Below are positions 1-5,923 of a stretch of DNA of 6,898 nucleotides, one piece after another. Where the stretch lies: NCBI GenBank assembly GCA_030641585.1, contig DAOWHE010000022.1, positions 1 to 6,898 on the forward strand, given 5' to 3'. The stretch's first letter is position 1, and the number at the start of each line of letters is the position of its first letter. The notes below the pieces were generated by a model. It did no database searches, was not told the origin of the DNA, and saw nothing but the letters and a program-made list of their open reading frames with translations. Source of the DNA: Dehalococcoidales bacterium (lineage in GTDB: Bacteria; Chloroflexota; Dehalococcoidia; Dehalococcoidales; ARS1013). Position numbers and translations under genes: made by a program.

Positions 1-17
1 GCTATCGAGGGGCTAGG

Positions 18-578
18 GTGAACCTGATTTTTGTCATAATCGGCATTAACCTACTGCTCTTTCTGCCAACTATTGTATCCCAAGAAATAAGAGAAGAACT
101 AATCATCAATTTTGGTTTATGGTCGAAGGGAACTTTCCTCGATTATCCCTGGGGTATAGTTACCAGCATGTTTATTCATGATGGGTTTTTCCACATCTTT
201 TTCAATATGATAACCCTCTATTTCTTTGGCTCTTACCTTTACCGGCTGCTTGGCGGGGGAAGGTTCCTGATTCTTTATTTCGGCGGTGGTATACTGGGGA
301 GTGTTTTCTTTATACTACTGGCTCCGCCCGTTTCATTGGCTATTGGTGCCTCCGGAGCCATCTTTGCCCTGGGAGGAGCTCTCTCAGTAATGAGGCCCAA
401 CCTCAGGGTTTTTATCTTCCCAATACCGGTGCCACTGCCCCTCTGGGTAGCTGTCATCGGCGGTTTTTTCTTACTCTCCCTGTTTCCTTTTGTTGCCTGG
501 CAGGCTCACCTCGGCGGTCTGGTTTTCGGTCTTATAGCCGGTTATCTCTTTAAGAAAAGGGCAGGCTATTACTTTTAG
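18..578 (+). CDS. Rhomboid family intramembrane serine protease
   Basis: This is an integral membrane protease that cleaves transmembrane substrates within the bilayer. From the GTG at 18 it has 186 residues and about six hydrophobic segments (near 3-20, 57-77, 83-102, 108-124, 131-156 and 161-178). The rhomboid signatures are in order: HIFFN (H59, N63, oxyanion-side residues), GASGAIFAL with catalytic S112, and AHLGGLVFG with catalytic H164. The start is uncertain. GAGGGG at 7-12 sits 5 nt upstream of the GTG, but the frame stays open to the window edge and the upstream codons (Y-R-G-A-R) resemble the usual rhomboid N-terminus. The true start may therefore lie outside the window. The gene converges on the ccm operon, and its last codons overlap the operon's terminator hairpin. 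The substrate is unknown, and nothing in the sequence links it to cytochrome maturation. Confidence 0.93.
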   Translation: MNLIFVIIGINLLLFLPTIVSQEIREELIINFGLWSKGTFLDYPWGIVTSMFIHDGFFHIFFNMITLYFFGSYLYRLLGGGRFLILYFGGGILGSVFFILLAPPVSLAIGASGAIFALGGALSVMRPNLRVFIFPIPVPLPLWVAVIGGFFLLSLFPFVAWQAHLGGLVFGLIAGYLFKKRAGYYF

Positions 579-585
579 CCCGCCC
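552..585 (-). terminator. Intrinsic terminator of the ccm operon
   Basis: The arms GGGCAGGCT (559-567) and AGCCCGCCC (577-585) form a 9-bp stem with one central A/C mismatch and a 9-nt loop. Read on the minus strand, the hairpin is followed by TTTTCTT (opposite 558-552), the layout of a rho-independent terminator for the leftward operon. On the plus strand no T-run follows, so it probably does not serve the rhomboid gene. The hairpin lies across the rhomboid stop codon (576-578), about 30 nt past the second ccmD-frame stop at 616. Confidence 0.75.
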
Positions 586-660
586 ATAACCGATGGCTTA
601 GATTCTTGAGTGAAACTATTTCGTTTCCTTATGCATTGCTTCTCTTAATAAATCAATCTC

Positions 661-762
661 TCACCGCAGTTTCTTTTGCCTCCGGGAGAGGACAAGGATA
701 TAGCCAAAAAGCACCACCCAGATTATGGCAAAGGCAGCAAATAGATAGCCAGCATTTTCCAT
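661..762 (-). CDS. ccmD: CcmD family small membrane protein, probably truncated by a TGA
   Basis: This is a 33-residue single-span membrane protein. It starts at the ATG at 762-760, 8 nt after a strong Shine-Dalgarno AAGGAGG (777-771). It begins MENAGYLFAAFAIIWVVLFG and continues through a membrane segment to a basic end, LSRRQKKLR. The YLFAAFAIIW start and the SRRQ-K-L motif after the membrane span match the CcmD family, a small partner of the heme exporter CcmABC that helps release holo-CcmE. After the TGA (663-661) the same frame continues for 14 codons, EIDLLREAMHKETK, to a TAG at 618-616. That segment resembles the charged coil that normally follows SRRQ in this family, so the TGA looks like a nonsense mutation or sequencing error in a 48-codon gene. 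It is last in the operon, 70 nt after the preceding gene. Identity is fairly secure; the natural end is not. Confidence 0.8.
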   Translation of the reverse strand: MENAGYLFAAFAIIWVVLFGYILVLSRRQKKLR

Positions 763-832
763 TGGGGGCACCTCCTTTTGCTTTTAAGTCAATTAGAGGA
801 TGATACTTCGAACCGGGACAGAGTTCCCCCCA

Positions 833-1996
833 TTATCCGTTGCCGCTCTTCTCTTTTGGGCTTTGCATTAGCTCTGCCAGCTGCGACTTCTTTACTTTCC
901 GCAGCCTATGGTAGTTTTCTTCCACGATTTTGCCAGCTTCAAAGTCGTCATCCAGTTGAGCCAGCTCAACAAGTAATCTTTGTCTCCCCTGGGAAAGGCT
1001 GCCTTCAGGGCTCACTGGCTGAAGCCTCTTCTTTCTCAGCAGGTAGCTAAAGCCAAAACCGGCACCAAGTACTACCAGCGCCAGAGTTACCCATATGACA
1101 ATGTTCTGGTTGTCGGTCTCGGGCAAGACGGAGAGGTGAATGTCCAAAATGTCACCTGAAGCAAGTGCCTGACCAGAAAGATAATTAAACCAGATACCTT
1201 CGGCGTCCACCACTGGTTCGCCGACTGTTAGCCGGTCACTGGTAACCTTGGTACCTTCACCCTGGACTATGAGGATGAAGCTGGCTGTGGGGTAGTTCAC
1301 CCTCTTGGAAAATTCATAAGTCCCCGAACTGTAGTCAATCTCATAGGAATAGATTATAAGCTTTGCTCCAGGCAAGACTGGCATGGTATCAACAAAGCCA
1401 TCTTCACTGCTATAAAGGTAGCCCTCCATCAGGCCGCTGACAGGTCGCAGCTCGGTTGCCCCATTGGGTAGGGAAAACCTCAGCGTCTCCTTATCCCCCT
1501 CGGTGTTGACCACCCTTGACCCGATATAGGTCAGATCAGCCTCATTGTTAAATAAAAGGTACTCCTCCACCAGAAGGCTGGTCTGACCAACAAGTATGAC
1601 GATATGAGCTGTTGCCACCTGGATTGCCTCATCGCTGGCAGTTGAATCATAGACGGTGACCACGGTAGATTTAGTTGTCTCTCCTTCAGCAAAGCTGAGC
1701 CCTTCACTATAGTAATCTGCCCCTTGGAAAGCGAGCGTTACCTGGTAGCTATAACCAGGCTCAGCGGACAGGCCAACAAAAATAAAATGACCATCAGCAT
1801 CGGTTTTGGCATCAGTTGAATCTACCTCAGTATTGTCTAGGTAGGTCTTCAAGGTAATGTCTTGGTTGGAAACACTGCTGCCACCTTCGGTTCCATTGAC
1901 TACCAAACCTTCAACACTTCCCGGTTCAGCCGCCGAGGCAGGCGCAGCTAGGCTCAGGCTCAATATCACCACCACCAGGGCAATACGCTTAATCAG
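833..1996 (-). CDS. Secreted beta-domain protein with membrane anchor and CcmI-like cytoplasmic tail
   Basis: I do not recognise a named gene. The chosen start is CTG at 1996-1994 (387 residues), because AAGGAG (2008-2003) lies 6 nt upstream and this start supplies the basic n-region M-I-K-R before the hydrophobic core and the AxA cleavage site (APASA). The GTG at 1975 would leave no positive N-terminus. Numbering from that GTG, residues 20-110 look like a carboxypeptidase-regulatory or transthyretin-type beta sandwich (VEGLVVNG, TDADGHFIFVGL). Residues 115-285 form a second beta-rich region, 291-313 a membrane span followed by RKKR, and 330-370 a charged helix (AQLDDDFEAGKIVEENYHRL) of the type found at the start of CcmI. 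It overlaps the end of the upstream gene by 8 nt, suggesting translational coupling. A role as chaperone or scaffold in cytochrome c assembly is inferred from context. Confidence 0.8.
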   Translation of the reverse strand: MIKRIALVVVILSLSLAAPASAAEPGSVEGLVVNGTEGGSSVSNQDITLKTYLDNTEVDSTDAKTDADGHFIFVGLSAEPGYSYQVTLAFQGADYYSEGLSFAEGETTKSTVVTVYDSTASDEAIQVATAHIVILVGQTSLLVEEYLLFNNEADLTYIGSRVVNTEGDKETLRFSLPNGATELRPVSGLMEGYLYSSEDGFVDTMPVLPGAKLIIYSYEIDYSSGTYEFSKRVNYPTASFILIVQGEGTKVTSDRLTVGEPVVDAEGIWFNYLSGQALASGDILDIHLSVLPETDNQNIVIWVTLALVVLGAGFGFSYLLRKKRLQPVSPEGSLSQGRQRLLVELAQLDDDFEAGKIVEENYHRLRKVKKSQLAELMQSPKEKSGNG

Positions 1997-2417
1997 CTTG
2001 TTCTCCTTGACTTAGGCTGGTGCCACAACGGGAACAGAAGCGGTCGCCCTCCTGGTACCTCGTCCCACACTGGGAGCAGAACCGTCCTTTACTCCGGCGC
2101 AGCTCCAGAACCCGCTTTTCTATCTCATCTCCCATATTAGTACCCCTTTTCAAATCATCAATACCTCTGAGGATAGAGATGGCTTTTCTTTTATATCTTG
2201 CCTCCAGGTCATGGTAGTCTTCCTCAGTTAGGATGCCCGACTGAAGGTCAAATTCCATCTCCTTAAGCATGGAATAGGTGGTATCCCGTTTGGAGCGAAG
2301 TTCCTGCAACTTTTCATCCTCAGTTAAGCCCACCTCGGGCAACTTTCGCCTAAATAGCGGATAAACGATGAAGACAAAGGTCAACACTACTAGTGCTACG
2401 ACAGCAAAAATAGTCAT
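1989..2417 (-). CDS. CcmI-like membrane protein with C-terminal zinc ribbon
   Basis: This 142-residue protein has one N-terminal membrane helix (about 3-22), then a basic stretch (FRRK) and a helical region with the pattern LKEMEFDLQSGILTEEDYHD (51-70). That is the CcmI N-terminal module of heptad-like helices with a G-x-L/I-x-E-E-x-Y turn. A zinc ribbon follows, with C114-x2-C117 and C128-x2-C131 (FCSQCGTRY and FCSRCGTSL). Canonical CcmI instead continues into a periplasmic TPR domain that binds apocytochrome, which is absent here. The ATG overlaps the stop of the upstream ccmH as ATGA, so translation is probably coupled. Its last codons carry the Shine-Dalgarno of the next gene. The likely topology puts the coil and ribbon in the cytoplasm. 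CcmI kinship is inferred from the module and the operon; the function of the ribbon is unknown. Confidence 0.82.
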   Translation of the reverse strand: MTIFAVVALVVLTFVFIVYPLFRRKLPEVGLTEDEKLQELRSKRDTTYSMLKEMEFDLQSGILTEEDYHDLEARYKRKAISILRGIDDLKRGTNMGDEIEKRVLELRRSKGRFCSQCGTRYQEGDRFCSRCGTSLSQGEQAD

Positions 2418-2902
2418 CTGAAACCGTCCCCCGAAAAATCCTCAAGTTCTTTTTCCAGTCGCTTGCGGTATTTCTCATCCCCTTTTTCCGCCTTGGAGAT
2501 GGTTGCGGACTGCCTGCCTCGCCTCACCCATGCCTTTACTGTCAGGTAGATTACTACTCCCCCGCCCAATATAGCGGCAAAGGGCAGGATCCAAACCACA
2601 AGGTTAAAGCCCTTCTTGGGGGGTGATGCCAGCACCGATTCCCCATATAAATCGACAAAGGATTGTATGATCTGCTCCTTCGACTTGCCCTGGGCAATCT
2701 GGTCCTCTATCGACGCTAGCATTGTATCCCGCCAGTCGCATACAAGGTGATTGCATGCGCTCAGAACCATGTCGCAGCCACACTGGCAGATAAGCTCCTT
2801 AGCTATATCGCTCACTGTGGCTTCGTCAGCCGATGCCGGAGTGACCGGCAGGAGAACAAGGCTAATAAGAATCAGGACGATAAAGAGCTTCTTTGGTCTC
2901 AT
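2414..2902 (-). CDS. ccmH: CcmH-like apocytochrome thiol protein, second tandem copy
   Basis: This is a 162-residue protein from the ATG at 2902. The frame is open further upstream, but this start is preferred because it follows the previous stop by 2 nt and begins a signal peptide nearly identical to the neighbouring copy (MRPKKLFIVLIL, cleavage near PASA). The mature part carries LICQCGCDMVLSAC with C39, C41, C43, C50 and a further C55, then the family's helical segment (SIEDQIAQGKSKEQIIQSFV, DLYGESVL). A membrane span (about 100-123) and a charged tail (KYRKRLEKELEDF) follow. CcmH proteins reduce or hold apocytochrome CxxCH thiols on the outer face of the membrane. The usual LRCxxC is replaced here by CxCxC. 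Its stop overlaps the next start as ATGA. It is longer than the first copy by about 30 residues, mostly in the C-terminal tail. Confidence 0.88.
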   Translation of the reverse strand: MRPKKLFIVLILISLVLLPVTPASADEATVSDIAKELICQCGCDMVLSACNHLVCDWRDTMLASIEDQIAQGKSKEQIIQSFVDLYGESVLASPPKKGFNLVVWILPFAAILGGGVVIYLTVKAWVRRGRQSATISKAEKGDEKYRKRLEKELEDFSGDGFR

Positions 2903-2916
2903 CTCTACTTCCCCCC
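2838..2916. repeat. Direct repeat copy B: ccmH junction, start and signal-peptide region
   Basis: This 79-nt stretch matches 3242-3317 with four substitutions and one 3-nt insertion (ATA). It includes a perfect 27-nt block at 2890-2916 that spans the upstream stop, the 2-nt gap, the ATG and the first codons. It is the footprint of a tandem ccmH duplication. Confidence 0.9.
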
Positions 2917-3303
2917 TACCCGTTTCTTTTGGGTAAGATAGATTACTACTCCCACAGCCAATATGCCTATAAGGGCCAAGGCCCAAAGCACAAGGTTAGA
3001 GTCCTGCTTGGGGGGTGGTGTCGTTGCAGGCGTCGGTGGTACCAGTATCTGGTCCCCGTACTGGGCAACAAAGTAGTCCAGAATCTCTTGCTGTGACTCG
3101 CCCTGGGCTAGTTGCTGTTCTATTATCGTCACCATTTCTTCCTGTGTGTCACATTCGCATTCACTCAAAACAATGCCGCAGTCACACGAGCACATAAGCT
3201 GACCAGCTATGTCTTCTACTGTTATATCCGCGGCCAATACTGGAGTGACCGGTAGGAGAACAAGGCTAAGAATCAGGATGATAAAAAGCCTCTTTGGTCT
3301 CAT
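2905..3303 (-). CDS. ccmH: CcmH-like apocytochrome thiol protein, first tandem copy
   Basis: This 132-residue protein has a signal peptide (MRPKRLFIILILSLVLLP, cleavage near PVLA), then GQLMCSCDCGIVLSECEC with C38, C40, C42, C49 and C51. The helical CcmH core follows (IIEQQLAQGESQQEILDYFV, AQYGDQILV), then a proline/threonine linker (89-98), a membrane span (103-123) and a short basic end. The core is that of the CcmH/CycL/NrfF family, a membrane-anchored, outward-facing thiol protein that prepares apocytochrome for heme attachment. The canonical LRCxxC active site is not present; CxCxC takes its place. The ATG follows the ccmF stop by 2 nt and the next gene's ATG follows its own stop by 2 nt, with identical sequence at both junctions. 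The five cysteines could bind a metal or heme as well as shuttle thiols; that is inference. Confidence 0.88.
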   Translation of the reverse strand: MRPKRLFIILILSLVLLPVTPVLAADITVEDIAGQLMCSCDCGIVLSECECDTQEEMVTIIEQQLAQGESQQEILDYFVAQYGDQILVPPTPATTPPPKQDSNLVLWALALIGILAVGVVIYLTQKKRVGGK

Positions 3304-3317
3304 CTCTACTTCCCCCC
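3242..3317. repeat. Direct repeat copy A: ccmF/ccmH junction and signal-peptide region
   Basis: This is the partner of 2838-2916. The perfect 27-nt core is 3291-3317, containing the end of ccmF, its TAG, the spacer and the ccmH start. The junction is copied along with the gene, so the duplicated unit included its own translation start region. Confidence 0.9.
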
Positions 3318-5309
3318 GGTCTCAGGTGTCTCGATAGCCGGTGGTCTCCGTCGCTCAGGCCACAAAGCAACCAGTCCCCCTAGAAGAAGGACTGCTCCCC
3401 CAATCCATATCCATTTAATCACAGGATTGATCAGAACCTTGAAGGCAGTGGCGCCGACCTCATCCCAGCCAACCAGGATAACATATAGGTCTTCGACAAG
3501 GGTAGAGCGGATGGCGACCTCGGTTACTGCCGGATAGGCTCGGTGAAAGTATTTTTCCGGGACTAACTGGCCTATTAATTTCCCCTTATTATGGACAGAG
3601 AGGGTAGCCGTATACGTTATCCTGCTCTCGGTCTGGGAAGAGACCATGCCCTCATAAGTGAGAGTATAGCCTTCGATGGTCATTTCCTCACCTGGCATAA
3701 GTATCACTTCCTTCTCCATACTGTAAAAGTAAGAACCAACAACCCCGATGGCGATGAGGATAATGGCGATGTGGACAATATAGCCGCCATAGCGAGGTCT
3801 ATTAGCCCAAACCAAGCCAAAAAATGCCTTTAGATAATTCTCGGCTTTCATGCGGTGGCGGGCTCTTGCCCCGCGGAACCACTCATAGAATATGGTATAG
3901 AGGACAAAGCTACAGACGGAGAGGACGACCAGGGCATACCACTGCCTTACCCCCAAAATGAAAAGGACTATTCCCAAGACCAAGGCCACCACCAGAGGCC
4001 AGAGAAAATTGCGAGCCAGGTTTTTGGTTGACGCCCGACGCCAACCAATTAAGGCGCAAATCCCGGTAAGAAGAATAGCGGCTAGGAAAATAGGACCATT
4101 CACCTGATTAAAGAAGGGCGGCCCAACACTAATCTTAACCCCACGCACCCACTCCGATATAAGTGGGAAAACCGTCCCCAGGAAGATGGTAAAGGCAGCA
4201 CCAACTAGGAGCAGATTGTTCAAGAGGAAAGTGCTCTCTCTGGAGACTAGGGACTCCATCTCCGCCTCGCTCTTCAATCCATTTCGGCGGTAGAAGACCA
4301 AAACCAGTGAGCCAAAGAGGGTAACACCAAGAAAGGCCAAAAAGAAGGGGCCCAAGGCAGACTCAGAAAAAGTATGAACCGAGGACAGGATACCGCTCCG
4401 GGTCAGGAAAGTGCCAAATATTGCCAGGGTGAAGGTTAGTATTATCAGTACCATATTCCAGACCTTGAGCATTCCCCTTCTTCTTTGCATCATAATAGAA
4501 TGAAGGAAGGCGGTTGCCACCAGCCAGGGCATAAAGCCGGCGTTCTCCACCGGGTCCCAGGCCCAATAGCCTCCCCAGCCAAGCTCCACATAGGCCCACC
4601 AGGCGCCGAGAATATTGCCCACCCCGAGGAAGAGCCAGGCTATAATTGTCCATCTTCTTATAGTTATGAGCCACTCATCGCTGAGCCTTCTACTCAGCAA
4701 GGCAGCTATGGCGAAGGCAAAGGGGACAGTAAAACCAACATAGCCAATCAGCAAAGTCGGCGGGTGAATTATCATCCCCAGATTCTCAAGCATGGGGTTA
4801 AGCCCAACCCCGTCAACGTTGGCTTGAACATAATTAAACAGTTGAGGATTGACTGTGTAAGAGAGTTCCTGAAACGGGTTTGCTACCCAGAGCAGAAGAA
4901 TGAGGAAGAAGGCCTGGGTGACCATGATAATCGCTGAGGCGTAAGGCACTAACTCCTTCCCGATGTCTCGCTTCTGAAGCAGCACCACGGCAGCAAATAT
5001 AGAAATAAGCCACGCCCAGAACAGCAGAGAGCCGGTGTTGCCGGCCCATAAGGCGCTGATAAGATAGGGCAGCGACATGTCGCTGCTGGTATAATTGGCG
5101 ACATATTCTATCTGGAAGTCATGAGTTATCAGGGCATAGAGCAGAGTCGCTACCGAGATAGAGACCAGCCCGCTAGCAGCAAGGAGACTATTTCTGGCAC
5201 TATCAACCAGTGCCGGGTGTCTTCCCCTAACTCCAAATATGAAGGAAATAGCCGCGTAAATTGAGGCTACCAGTGCTAGTAGTAGAGCGATGTAACCTAT
5301 ATCTGCCAT
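3306..5309 (-). CDS. ccmF: Cytochrome c heme lyase subunit CcmF
   Basis: This is a 667-residue polytopic membrane protein of normal CcmF length. CcmF takes heme from CcmE and, with CcmH, attaches it to the CxxCH thiols of apocytochrome c on the outer membrane face. The tryptophan-rich WWD heme-handling motif WGGYWAWDPVENAGFMPWL lies at 245-263. The four histidines expected by family comparison are present: H182 (IIHPPTLLIGY) and H312 (SSVHTF) as external heme ligands, and H270 (TAFLHS) and H513 (IVHIAI) in membrane helices. The region from about 535 to 630 is the extracytoplasmic C-terminal domain (EEMTIEGYTLTYEGM) before a last helix. The ATG at 5309 follows GGGAAGG with suitable spacing and lies 28 nt after the ccmE stop. 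The reading frame is intact, unlike its upstream neighbour. Confidence 0.97.
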   Translation of the reverse strand: MADIGYIALLLALVASIYAAISFIFGVRGRHPALVDSARNSLLAASGLVSISVATLLYALITHDFQIEYVANYTSSDMSLPYLISALWAGNTGSLLFWAWLISIFAAVVLLQKRDIGKELVPYASAIIMVTQAFFLILLLWVANPFQELSYTVNPQLFNYVQANVDGVGLNPMLENLGMIIHPPTLLIGYVGFTVPFAFAIAALLSRRLSDEWLITIRRWTIIAWLFLGVGNILGAWWAYVELGWGGYWAWDPVENAGFMPWLVATAFLHSIMMQRRRGMLKVWNMVLIILTFTLAIFGTFLTRSGILSSVHTFSESALGPFFLAFLGVTLFGSLVLVFYRRNGLKSEAEMESLVSRESTFLLNNLLLVGAAFTIFLGTVFPLISEWVRGVKISVGPPFFNQVNGPIFLAAILLTGICALIGWRRASTKNLARNFLWPLVVALVLGIVLFILGVRQWYALVVLSVCSFVLYTIFYEWFRGARARHRMKAENYLKAFFGLVWANRPRYGGYIVHIAIILIAIGVVGSYFYSMEKEVILMPGEEMTIEGYTLTYEGMVSSQTESRITYTATLSVHNKGKLIGQLVPEKYFHRAYPAVTEVAIRSTLVEDLYVILVGWDEVGATAFKVLINPVIKWIWIGGAVLLLGGLVALWPERRRPPAIETPETGGK

Positions 5310-5337
5310 ACATTACCTTCCCAACTAGAATTTATTT

Positions 5338-5731
5338 TCAGGCAGGCACATACCTGGAAGCGCATTTCGTCACCAGAGTATGCTCCTGGAAAGTACCTCT
5401 GAGTTAAGATAGCCTTCAACAACAACCTCATTGCCTACCTTTAAGGTATCGGGAACAACCCCTTGGTAAACCACCGGCAGGCTCTCTGCCCCGTCAACAT
5501 CAATCAAGGTGAACTTCAGTATGCCTCCGGCAGACTCTTGCTCCAAAGAGAGCCTGGGGCAACCTGCCCGTTCACCCGCACATTCTCGTCATAGATTAGG
5601 CTTCCCCGCTCCAGAAGTTCGCTGACATCATAGTAGCAGATTGCCGCACCCATGAAACCCGTATAGCCCAGAAAGGCGATAGCCAGAAAGGCGATAACTC
5701 CACCAATCAGGAATCACTTCCTCTTTAGCAC
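5338..5731 (-). pseudogene. ccmE: ccmE, Cys-type heme chaperone, disrupted by one TGA and two frameshifts
   Basis: CcmE is a membrane-anchored chaperone that carries heme from CcmABC to CcmF. Read from GTG at 5731, after an AGGGGTGA-like ribosome site, the first frame gives MLKRK, a TGA (5716-5714), then FLIGGVIAFLAIAFLGYTGF and on through ELLERGSLIYDENVRVNGQV to APGS. Near 5546 the frame shifts to LEQESAGGILKFTLIDVDGA, PVVYQGVVPDTLKVGNEVVV and EGYLNS. Near 5397 it shifts again to GTFQEHTLVTKCASRYVPA, ending at TGA 5340-5338. Both shifts equal a one-base loss (or two-base gain). Joined, the pieces form a complete CcmE: membrane helix, OB-fold strands and a C-terminal heme site of CxxxY type (CASRY) rather than the usual HxxxY. 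No internal start rescues the protein. Identity is secure; whether this is true decay or sequencing error cannot be told from one read-out. Confidence 0.88.
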
Positions 5732-5833
5732 CTTTCACCCCTAGGTCGAGATTGTGGAGATACCAAAGAAATGTGCCGCTAGATATGGCCACGCTTTTTA
5801 TGACTTGCTTATTGTAACATAGCTAGCACCGAG

Positions 5834-5862
5834 ATTGTAGCACATTCAACACTAAGATTAAA
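5834..5862 (-). promoter_or_regulatory. Candidate promoter upstream of ccmE
   Basis: On the minus strand, TTTAAT (5862-5857) and TACAAT (5839-5834) are 17 nt apart, about 100 nt upstream of the ccmE start. The -10 matches the consensus at 5 of 6 positions and the -35 at 3 of 6. A second TACAAT at 5816-5811 has no convincing -35. The interval 5732-5920 between ccmE and the tRNA holds no gene. Confidence 0.3.
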
Positions 5863-5888
5863 GGGGAATACTGTAAAGAAGTCAGCAT

Positions 5889-5923
5889 CCACGAAGTGTC
5901 GGAAGACCGCCCCAGCTTCGTGG
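5889..5923 (-). repeat. Inverted repeat abutting the tRNA-Val CCA end
   Basis: CCACGAAG (5889-5896) and CTTCGTGG (5916-5923) are perfect 8-bp complements around a 19-nt loop, which can itself fold weakly. On the minus strand the hairpin begins at the CCA of the tRNA and is followed by only a weak T-rich stretch (ACTTCTTT). It may be a weak terminator or a 3'-processing structure. Confidence 0.5.

Noticed and set aside
807..814. TTCGAACC, which resembles a tRNA T-arm on the minus strand
   Set aside because: No acceptor, D or anticodon arm can be folded around it.
763..832. G-run after the 833 gene's stop and C-run before the ccmD start could pair and hide the ribosome site
   Set aside because: The pairing is only about five G-C pairs over a long loop, with no support beyond composition.
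4363..5049. Long antisense and alternate-frame ORFs within ccmF
   Set aside because: They are shadows of the ccmF frame, whose motifs and length are fully accounted for.
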